27,208 nt of DNA, taken from L227-5C sp038209275. GTDB taxonomy: Bacteria > Chloroflexota > Chloroflexia > Chloroheliales > Chloroheliaceae. Both the position numbers and the translations under genes were made by a program. How positions within the stretch are numbered: position 1 is the stretch's first letter; each line of letters opens with the position of its first letter. Below the pieces are notes generated by a model. That model was not told the DNA's origin. It did not search any database and saw only the letters and a list, made by a program, of their open reading frames with translations. Positions 7,191 through 13,421 of the stretch are shown here, one piece after another. The DNA is taken from NCBI GenBank assembly GCA_038209275.1, contig JBBQXW010000070.1, forward strand, positions 1 through 27,208, in the 5' to 3' direction.

Positions 7191-8393
7191 CTAATTCAAC
7201 CCTTTCAAAACGTTGCGGGCAATGACGATACGCTGAATCTGTTGGGTGCCTTCGTAAATCTGGGTAATTTTAGCGTCGCGCATGTGGCGCTCGGCGGGAT
7301 ATTCTTTCATGTAGCCGTAGCCGCCGAAGATTTGCAGTGCGTCAGTTGTCACCTTCATAGCGGTGTCTCCGGCAAAGAGCTTTGCCATGCTGCTCTCGCG
7401 ACCACAGGAAATACCCTTCTCGCGCAGATAGGCGGCGCGTAAGGTCAGTAAGCGGGCGGCATCAATCGCGGTTGCCATATCCGCCAGCATAAACTGAATC
7501 CCCTCGAAATCGGTGATAGTAGTGTTAAATTGCTTGCGACCTTTGGCATACTCAAGACAATCTTCGAGCGCCGCCCGTGCAATGCCAACCGCCTGCGACG
7601 CAACGCCAACCCGACCCGCGTCCAGCGTATCCATGGTGATTTTGAAGCCGTCGCCTTCCTGCCCCAGCATATTTGCCGCCGGAACGCGCACATTATCATA
7701 AAATACCTGCACCGTCGGCGACCCGTTCAGGCCCATCTTGTGAAAGGGCTGGCTAAAGCTCAGACCAGGCGTACCCTTCTCGATGACAAAATCGGTCATG
7801 TGCTTGTGCTTGCCCGCCATTTCAGCGTTCGTCAGGGTCGAAGTAACATAAGTTTCAGCTACGCCGCCCAGCGTGATAAAAGTCTTCGAGCCGTTGATAA
7901 CAAACATATCCCCGTCGCGTACCGCCGTCGTCTTGATACCGGCGGCATCGCTGCCCGCACCCGGTTCGGTGATTGCCAGCGCGCCAAGCTTCTCGCCACT
8001 TGCCATCTGCGGCAGCCAGCGCTTTTTCTGTTCTTCGGTGCCGAACATCAAAATCGGCTCTGCCCCCAGCGAAATATTTACGTCCATCACAATGCCGGTG
8101 CTGGCACAGGCGCAGCAAAGCTCCTCGACCACTCGCGCAAACAGCACGTAGCTCTGGCCCGCGCCGCCGTATTCTTCGGGGATAGGTAGGCCCATCAGTC
8201 CCAGTTCGCCCATCTTGGCAACCAGGTCTGCTGGATACTCGCTCTTTTCATCAATTGCCGCCGCCCTGGGCTTAATTTCGTTGTAGGCGAAATCGCGCAC
8301 CATTTGCATAATTTCGCGTTCGGTCTCGTTCATTTCAACGTTGATTTCGTCCCTTGAGAAGGGCCTGGTCTGGCTCTGCGTTGCACCTGCCAT
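7191..8393 (-). CDS. Acyl-CoA dehydrogenase
   Basis: A 400-residue flavoenzyme that oxidises acyl-CoA to trans-2-enoyl-CoA, passing electrons to ETF. The order is an N-terminal helical domain, the FAD-contact signature ALAITEPGAGSDAA (138-151), the beta-domain segment VINGSKTFITLGG (165-177), and the C-terminal signature DALQIFGGYGYMKEYPAERH (351-370). It ends with AKITQIYEGTQQIQ, where E381 is the expected catalytic base of the short-chain class. Length matches the family (about 380-400). The ATG at 8393 is preceded by GGAG at nine bases. An in-frame TTG at 8408 would add five residues but destroys that spacing. The gene stands alone and starts just behind five heptamer repeats (8414-8448). 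Chain-length preference cannot be told from sequence alone. Confidence 0.93.
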   Translation of the reverse strand: MAGATQSQTRPFSRDEINVEMNETEREIMQMVRDFAYNEIKPRAAAIDEKSEYPADLVAKMGELGLMGLPIPEEYGGAGQSYVLFARVVEELCCACASTGIVMDVNISLGAEPILMFGTEEQKKRWLPQMASGEKLGALAITEPGAGSDAAGIKTTAVRDGDMFVINGSKTFITLGGVAETYVTSTLTNAEMAGKHKHMTDFVIEKGTPGLSFSQPFHKMGLNGSPTVQVFYDNVRVPAANMLGQEGDGFKITMDTLDAGRVGVASQAVGIARAALEDCLEYAKGRKQFNTTITDFEGIQFMLADMATAIDAARLLTLRAAYLREKGISCGRESSMAKLFAGDTAMKVTTDALQIFGGYGYMKEYPAERHMRDAKITQIYEGTQQIQRIVIARNVLKGLN

Positions 8394-8413
8394 AATTTTG
8401 CGCTCCAATCTTT

Positions 8414-8448
8414 CTATCTTCTATCTTCTATCTTCTATCTTCTATCTT
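8414..8448. repeat. Five tandem CTATCTT heptamers upstream of the acyl-CoA dehydrogenase
   Basis: Five perfect copies of CTATCTT (AAGATAG on the coding strand) lie 20-55 bases before the ATG at 8393, just upstream of its GGAG. A short tandem repeat in this position can change copy number by slippage and might alter leader length or promoter spacing. Confidence 0.9.
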
Positions 8449-8559
8449 TCTTCCTAAAAATATTGGTAGCTTTATTTTACTGCAATCCGCCGCGCATTGC
8501 TACTTCATCGCCAAAAGGCCCAAATGCCTAAACTGCTTATTAAATTTAACCAAAAATAT

Positions 8560-10974
8560 TTATTCTTCTTCAGGAGGGTTTTCTGTTTCACGGTAAAGCG
8601 GGGCAGTTCCTTTTGGGTAAGCCGAAATCGTAAAATGACTATCGCCGATGATTGTTTCTTCGCCATCTTGTTCAAAGCTAGTCGAATTTATCGAGAAGGT
8701 CACTTGCTGTCCACTGTTTAGCAAAGGTAGCGCCGAAGAGTTAGCTGGATTGGGGGCGGCGGGTTTGTAGCGCTCGTCGGTATTTTCCAGTTCTCGGATA
8801 CGGCGACGATAGTTGGTTTTATTGGCATCTACTTCAGCGTCGTAGACTACCGAGCGATTTTTGCCTGTCTCTTTAGCCCGGTACATGGCCGAATCTGCAT
8901 TCTCAAAAAGCTCGGCGGCAGTTAGGGCATCGTTCGGAAACGAAGCAATCCCGATGCTCATCGTCACCTGGTTCTGCTCTTGCGAACCGATAATTACTTC
9001 ATCGTTTGGTGCGCCTTGCAATTGTATCGCGCTCATCCGAATACGCTCGGCTACCATAAAAGCTTCGCGTGGCCCGGTATCCGGCAGCAGCACACATAAT
9101 TCATCGCCACCAAACCGAAAAGCAATATCGGTATTGCGACATTTGTCACGAATAAGCTGACTAATCTCGGCTAACAGGACATCCCCATGCGAATGGCCGT
9201 AGAAATCGTTATACCATTTCAAGCGGTCAAGGTCTACAATTAAGAGACTAAGCGGGCGGCGCTGGCGTTCGGCCCGTTTCATCTCATTTTCGATGCGTAG
9301 CCAGAATTCGCGCTTGTTGTAGAGTTTGGTAAGCGGGTCGGTGCGGGCCAATAAATCTACCTGTTCAAATAAGTGCGCCCGTTCCGCCGCCACCGCGATT
9401 TGTTTAGAAATACTCAGGGCCAATGCAAAATCGCTGCCCCAGAAAGCGTAGGGGCGATAACTGGCAAGGTGTAAGACTGCATACGTAGCTTCTTGAGTTT
9501 TAATCGTTACACACAAATGCGATTGAACTCCATCGAACCCTTCAAAAATATTGCAAACTTCATGTCCCGGCAGATTTACCGCCATATATGGTTCGTTCTG
9601 GCGGAGTGCTTCGCAATTTAGCGCGGTCTTGTTAGGGTGGCGATAGCGCTGCCGATAGTAAGTTCGTCCGCTCAACACCACGCTAACCGGGTCGTTGCGG
9701 CGCATCCGCCGCCGAAAATCTTTATCCTGGCCTATTTCTGGTTCAAAAAAGGCCACTGGATTTTGAAAAGGCTTATTTTGGTTAGGAAAATTATTATTGG
9801 GTTGCACTGGTGGAAGCGTTGGTGGGTCGGATAAAGATACTTCCGACTCTGAAATTGCCATCAGTTCCAGTTCCTGGTTTTCCTTGATGGCGTGAATCAT
9901 ACCCAGGTCGAAATTAATTGCATTAGAGATTTCGCCCAATGCCTTGCTGTAAATATCCTCGATGCTGCTCAAGCCATTAATCGCGTTAATTACTCCCAAC
10001 AAGCTTTCTTGCTGTTGAATTTGCTGGCGCAACTCATCGCTTAAAGCTTTGATGCGATAAATATCCTTGATGGCAATTATGCCCGAAACGACTTCATCTT
10101 GCTCGTCTTTAACCACGTTATAGCTGCACGAAACCCAGTTATCTTCGCCCTCGTGGGTTCGTAAGAGCGTTTCTACATTCGGTATTAACTCTTTGTCCCG
10201 AAAAGAGCGTTGAAGCGGGCAATTATAGCAGAGCAATTCACCTTCTGGCGAGTGGGGCAATAGTACTTCGCTACAGGTGCGCCCGCGTGCCTGCGCCGCC
10301 GACCAGCCAGTTAAATTTTCGGCTCCTTTGCTGAACAAGGTTATTTTAAAATCGCGCCCCACTTCGATGAAGCCATCTACCGCCGCATCCAATACTGCCA
10401 GATGGCGACGCTGTTCGCTCTTTAGCTGTTGCATCATGTTCGAGTTCTTGGGTAATGTCGCCAATATATTTGCCAGCATTGAAAGTGCTTCTACATCTTG
10501 TGCATCAAACGGGCCGCTCGTCTTGTTCATGACAACGCAAATTTCTTGTGCCTGACCCGCTAACTGAATCGGCAGTATTAAAATATTTTGTACCTTGAGC
10601 GATGTTTGCCCCAGCCGACTGAAAGTATGGGCCTGATTGCTATAGATTGGGCGATTCTCGAAAAATGCCGTGCTAAAAAGCTGGTAATCGGTTTCTGTAT
10701 TTTCGGCGAGTTCAATGTAAAGCTGGTTTATTTCGTTTTCTGGCAAGCCATAAGTGGGTAATACTGGCAGTAGTTTATTGGTGGGGGAGTCGTAGCGCAA
10801 TATCAAACATTTTTCAACTTCTAAAGTTTCGGCGGTTATTTTGAGTGCCTGGGTTAGAGTTTGTTCTTGAGAGGTAAACAGACTAATAGACCGAGCTAAT
10901 AATTTTAAGCCTTCGGTATAACGAAAAGCTCTGTTATCATTATTTTTTAAAGAATGTTTAATCATTTCTGACAT
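8560..10974 (-). CDS. Diguanylate cyclase with GAF, PAS and second GAF-like sensor domains
   Basis: About 804 residues, soluble, no membrane segments. An N-terminal GAF domain (about 25-180) is followed by a PAS domain (about 195-305, VLDAAVDGFIEVGRDFKITLFS). A helical linker rich in Gln leads to a second GAF-like region with a Pro/Asn-rich insertion (about 320-535). A GGDEF domain (about 540-710) begins RTDPLTKLYNKREFW. The active site reads GGDEL (622-626), a tolerated variant of GGDEF. RNTD at 613-616 with five residues between is a canonical RxxD inhibitory site, so the enzyme should make c-di-GMP under product feedback. About 95 residues follow the cyclase domain with no recognisable fold. 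The start is uncertain: ATG 10974 is taken, ATG 10965 and GTG 10992 are alternatives, and none has a well-spaced ribosome binding site. Confidence 0.92.
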   Translation of the reverse strand: MSEMIKHSLKNNDNRAFRYTEGLKLLARSISLFTSQEQTLTQALKITAETLEVEKCLILRYDSPTNKLLPVLPTYGLPENEINQLYIELAENTETDYQLFSTAFFENRPIYSNQAHTFSRLGQTSLKVQNILILPIQLAGQAQEICVVMNKTSGPFDAQDVEALSMLANILATLPKNSNMMQQLKSEQRRHLAVLDAAVDGFIEVGRDFKITLFSKGAENLTGWSAAQARGRTCSEVLLPHSPEGELLCYNCPLQRSFRDKELIPNVETLLRTHEGEDNWVSCSYNVVKDEQDEVVSGIIAIKDIYRIKALSDELRQQIQQQESLLGVINAINGLSSIEDIYSKALGEISNAINFDLGMIHAIKENQELELMAISESEVSLSDPPTLPPVQPNNNFPNQNKPFQNPVAFFEPEIGQDKDFRRRMRRNDPVSVVLSGRTYYRQRYRHPNKTALNCEALRQNEPYMAVNLPGHEVCNIFEGFDGVQSHLCVTIKTQEATYAVLHLASYRPYAFWGSDFALALSISKQIAVAAERAHLFEQVDLLARTDPLTKLYNKREFWLRIENEMKRAERQRRPLSLLIVDLDRLKWYNDFYGHSHGDVLLAEISQLIRDKCRNTDIAFRFGGDELCVLLPDTGPREAFMVAERIRMSAIQLQGAPNDEVIIGSQEQNQVTMSIGIASFPNDALTAAELFENADSAMYRAKETGKNRSVVYDAEVDANKTNYRRRIRELENTDERYKPAAPNPANSSALPLLNSGQQVTFSINSTSFEQDGEETIIGDSHFTISAYPKGTAPLYRETENPPEEE

Positions 10975-11079
10975 TAATAGTGGTTGAAGCACTCCTTAAG
11001 CTACATCTAACAAAACTCTAAATCCAAATTCTGCTTTCACATGAGTGGCCCATTCTGCTCTTTTGGCGGTTAGTGTTGT

Positions 11080-11107
11080 ATTCTATCATACTACAAATCG
11101 AGCGCAA
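11080..11107 (-). promoter_or_regulatory. Candidate promoter for the diguanylate cyclase gene
   Basis: On the minus strand TTGCGC (11102-11107) is followed after 16 bases by TAGAAT (11080-11085). The boxes match the sigma70 consensus at 4/6 and 5/6. Transcription would start about 100 bases before the gene. Confidence 0.4.
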
Positions 11108-11215
11108 TTAAAAGTATACTCCTCAGCCTACTCTTCCTGGTATAGGCTCACTGAGGCCATTATTTATGAATTGAGGGCAAAAAACAGGACTAAAATAGGA
11201 GAATCAGAATAGTAA

Positions 11216-11839
11216 TCACGCGAAGAATTGGGCCGCTTTTATTGGTAAGTTGGGTATGATAGTGGATTCGAGAATATCGTCCTTTTGGTAAATCTTTTTG
11301 GAAACATAACTACCCTGTTGTAATACGAAAATCTCGATAGTTTTTCGGGAAGGCTTTACAATCCAATATTCTTTTACGCCAAATCTGGCATATAACTCGA
11401 ATTTGCGATTACGGTCATGACGGGCAGTGCTGGGAGAGCTAACTTCTATCAGTAAATCCGGCGCACCAACGATATTATTCTTTGTAATGATGCCCTTGTT
11501 TTCGTTTAACACTACAATTACGTCAGGTTGCACCGTATTGTCTTCATCAAATTTTACGTCACAAGGGGCGCTAAGAACGCTACCTGGCCCGGCTATCTGC
11601 ACGTAAGTAGTCAAATAATAGGCTATCCAGTTGTTAATTCTTTGATGGTTAGTTTCAGGCGCGGGCATCTGGTATAACACTCCTTCGATGATTTCGTAAC
11701 GCTTGCCATCATCAGGCAACTTAGCATAAGTCGCATAAGTCCACTGGCCCTGTGCTGCGCCCGCTACATCATCGGCTGGTAGTAAATCTTCTTCCAGCTC
11801 TAATTCAACTGTATCAGCTTGATTTACAACATTGGTCAT
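11216..11839 (-). CDS. Uma2-family (DUF820) PD-(D/E)XK-fold protein
   Basis: A 207-residue protein. After an acidic N-terminus (ELELEEDLLPADD) come the family features: DDGKRYEIIEGVLYQMPAP (43-61), QPDVIVVLNE (104-113), PDLLIEVSSPSTARHDRNRK (127-146) and FGVKEYWIVKP (153-163). D106, E132 and K146 fit a PD-(D/E)XK nuclease-like active site. Such genes are abundant in Cyanobacteria and Chloroflexota; their biological role is not established. AAGGGG seven bases before the ATG supports the start. It stands alone between the cyclase and a tandem repeat. Nuclease activity is an inference from the fold. Confidence 0.9.
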   Translation of the reverse strand: MTNVVNQADTVELELEEDLLPADDVAGAAQGQWTYATYAKLPDDGKRYEIIEGVLYQMPAPETNHQRINNWIAYYLTTYVQIAGPGSVLSAPCDVKFDEDNTVQPDVIVVLNENKGIITKNNIVGAPDLLIEVSSPSTARHDRNRKFELYARFGVKEYWIVKPSRKTIEIFVLQQGSYVSKKIYQKDDILESTIIPNLPIKAAQFFA

Positions 11840-11889
11840 TGTTATACCCCTTGCAATTGGCGATTTGAAATCTTGTTGTATTTTATCAT

Positions 11890-11973
11890 ACGCTAATTAA
11901 ACGGAAATCCCATTGGCGGAGCAATGTCCTAACGCTAATTAAACGGAAAATCCATTGGCGAAGCAATGTCCTA
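11890..11973. repeat. Two tandem 42-bp units, each ending in a GTAGGACATTGC-type REP
   Basis: Units 11890-11931 and 11932-11973 both read ACGCTAATTAAACGGAAA followed by a REP in reverse orientation (CATTGGCGGAGCAATG, then CCTA). They differ at only a few positions. They fill most of the gap between the Uma2 gene and the small DUF4177-like gene. Confidence 0.85.
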
Positions 11974-11979
11974 CAATAT

Positions 11980-12225
11980 CTAATTGCTTTTGCTACTGTT
12001 CTGGTTAGAGTCTAGTGGGGCAAGCACCGGGCGGCGAAAGAGCAGGTAGCTGCCCTGAAAAGGCCCGCGTCCTTGCTGTTCCCAGAAAGTACGGACGTAG
12101 CCATAGGTGGGCGTGATTTTGGCGAGTTCCCAGCCGACTTCGCTCATTTCAGCCACGACTGCATTAAACCGGGCTGCTAGTTCTTCTTTGCGAAGATGGC
12201 GGCGGGTGTATTCCCAACTTGACAT
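11980..12225 (-). CDS. Small DUF4177-like protein
   Basis: An 81-residue soluble protein with the pattern of DUF4177: an N-terminal WEYTRRHL strand, a helix (EELAARFNAVVAEMSEVGWELAKITP), and a C-terminal strand ending GSYLLFRRP. The WEY...GWEL...FRRP frame is the family's signature; its function is unknown. The ATG at 12225 lacks an obvious ribosome binding site. The gene lies downstream of the superoxide dismutase, separated by a hairpin, so read-through could supply transcription. The match is short, so the family call is moderate, but coding is likely. Confidence 0.65.
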   Translation of the reverse strand: MSSWEYTRRHLRKEELAARFNAVVAEMSEVGWELAKITPTYGYVRTFWEQQGRGPFQGSYLLFRRPVLAPLDSNQNSSKSN

Positions 12226-12245
12226 AATTATGCAGTAATAAAGCG

Positions 12246-12297
12246 GGCCTTGCCAAATCAGCGTGCTGTTGATACAACAACCTGATTTGGCAAGGCC
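12246..12297. terminator. 16-bp hairpin after the superoxide dismutase gene
   Basis: GGCCTTGCCAAATCAG (12246-12261) pairs exactly with 12282-12297. The 20-base loop contains a smaller stem GTTG/CAAC. On the minus strand it begins 13 bases past the sod stop. There is no strong T-run after it, so termination may be partial, or it may protect the mRNA end. Confidence 0.55.
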
Positions 12298-12310
12298 TGG
12301 CGCTAAAAAT

Positions 12311-12916
12311 CTAGCCTATCCGACCTTCGACTATGTTCCAATCAATGTTGGAAATGAAGGATTCGATGTATTTAGGTCGCTCGGCTGGTTTGTAATCCAG
12401 CAAGAAGGCGTGTTCCCACACATCCATTACCAGAATCGGCTTGAAACCAGCCGGGTTGCCATCTTCGTGCAACGTAACCCAGTGATTCGAGAGCCGCATG
12501 GTGAAGGGGTCCTGGAAGGTAATCGCCCAGCCTACGCCGCGCATCCCACCAACCTTGACAAAATCGGTCTTCCAGGTGTTGAAATCGCCAAAGCTGGTAT
12601 TAATCGCCTGCATTAATGCGCCACTTCCGCCGGGCTGACCCTGCCCGTTGGCGGTCATATTCTCGAAATAATACTCGTGCAACCGCATCCCGTTGTATTC
12701 AAAGCCCAGGCGACGGGTTAGTTCAGCGAAAGCCGGGTCAGCGCTGCCCGCCTTGCCGTTGCCAATCATACCGGCAATCTGCTCGTTCAGCAGGTTGGTG
12801 TTGGTGACATAGCCTTTGTAAAGCCCAAAGTGAGTTTCCAGTGTCTTGTCCGAAATGCCGTTCAATCCCGAAAGGTTAAAATCCTTTGCGGTATAAGTTT
12901 GCGCTACAGTCGTCAC
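12311..12916 (-). CDS. Fe/Mn-family superoxide dismutase, atypical subgroup
   Basis: A 201-residue cytoplasmic enzyme dismuting superoxide to oxygen and peroxide. Metal ligands are visible as H29 (TLETHFGLYKGYV), H80 (RLHEYYF), D165 and H169 (DVWEHAFLLDY). The end, FISNIDWNIVEGRI, is typical. The first helix is unusual: after H29 the usual YGKHHxxY is one residue shorter and reads FGLYKGY, so the second-shell His of classical enzymes is Tyr. I recall similar sequences in other bacteria, so this is probably a subgroup, not a defect. The start is a GTG with a near-perfect AAGGAGGAA seven bases upstream. A strong promoter lies at 13021-13048. Metal choice (Fe or Mn) cannot be read with confidence. 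Confidence 0.92.
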   Translation of the reverse strand: MTTVAQTYTAKDFNLSGLNGISDKTLETHFGLYKGYVTNTNLLNEQIAGMIGNGKAGSADPAFAELTRRLGFEYNGMRLHEYYFENMTANGQGQPGGSGALMQAINTSFGDFNTWKTDFVKVGGMRGVGWAITFQDPFTMRLSNHWVTLHEDGNPAGFKPILVMDVWEHAFLLDYKPAERPKYIESFISNIDWNIVEGRIG

Positions 12917-13020
12917 GGAATTCCTCCTTGCTTACTAGCCTTTATTCAAATAATCAAATCATTAAACAATCAAACATTTACTACATTACTTTACTGCTGT
13001 TCCTTCAACCATCCGGCGCT

Positions 13021-13048
13021 AGTATAATCCTTTTAGCCGACTTGTCAA
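13021..13048 (-). promoter_or_regulatory. Strong sigma70-type promoter of the superoxide dismutase gene
   Basis: On the minus strand a perfect TTGACA (13043-13048) is followed after 16 bases by TATACT (13021-13026). Transcription should start near 13014, giving a leader of about 98 bases that is A/T-rich with no strong structure. Confidence 0.75.
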
Positions 13049-13081
13049 GAAATTTTACCTTGTCCCAGATTCAAAATGCCT

Positions 13082-13311
13082 GGAACACAGATGAACACAG
13101 AGAACCACAGATGAACACAGATTTATTCAAACTTCGAACAATCAGCTGACGGAGCAGCATTCTACAATCCGGCCTGCACCTGTGGGACATTGCTCCGCCA
13201 ATGGAAAATCAGCTGACGGAGCAGCATCCTACAAAAAATGCCTTCACTTTAAATCCTACTCGTGCTTAAATTTAATGTTCATCCGTGTTCATCTGTGCTA
13301 ATCTGTGTTCC
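13082..13311. mobile_element. Composite repeat element 2 with CACAGATGAA-type ends
   Basis: A 230-bp unit starts GGAACACAGATGAACAC (13082) and ends ...CTGTGTTCC (13311). Its left end matches the complement of element 1's right end over about 40 bases with two differences, so the two are related and inverted. Short matches extend outside (AAAATGC before, TTCYTAAA after). The centre holds three REP units (13141-13232). The 505-base gap 12917-13421 contains this element, the sod promoter/leader and the promoter of the next gene; no coding frame is convincing there. Confidence 0.6.
13141..13232. repeat. Three REP units inside composite element 2
   Basis: 13141-13165 and 13208-13232 are reverse-oriented copies of GTAGRATGCTGCTCCGTCAG, with palindrome GCTG-CTCCGT-CAGC. 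13182-13205 is a forward copy of the CATTG-CTCCGC-CAATG family headed by GTGGGA. Units two and three face outward and form a mixed REPIN-like pair. Confidence 0.8.
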
Positions 13312-13335
13312 TTCCTAAAAATTTATTTGGCCTGA

Positions 13336-13365
13336 TTGCCGCATGGGTAGAAAAGCGGTTATAAT
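13336..13365 (+). promoter_or_regulatory. Candidate promoter for the STAND-like ATPase gene
   Basis: TTGCCG (13336-13341) and TATAAT (13360-13365) are 18 bases apart. The predicted start is about 50 bases before the ATG at 13422. Confidence 0.5.
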
Positions 13366-13421
13366 AGTACCAGAAAGAAAAGAAAAATTTATCAGAATTG
13401 ATAAGAAAGCGAACGTTAGAC

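Noticed and set aside
7530..8189. Open frame of 219 codons on the + strand
   Set aside because: It lies wholly opposite the acyl-CoA dehydrogenase gene, has an Arg/His-rich composition and no recognisable motif. It is a shadow of the real gene.
11216..11839. Uma2 gene as part of an insertion sequence or restriction system
   Set aside because: No transposase, methyltransferase or terminal repeats surround it. Single Uma2 genes are common in this type of genome.
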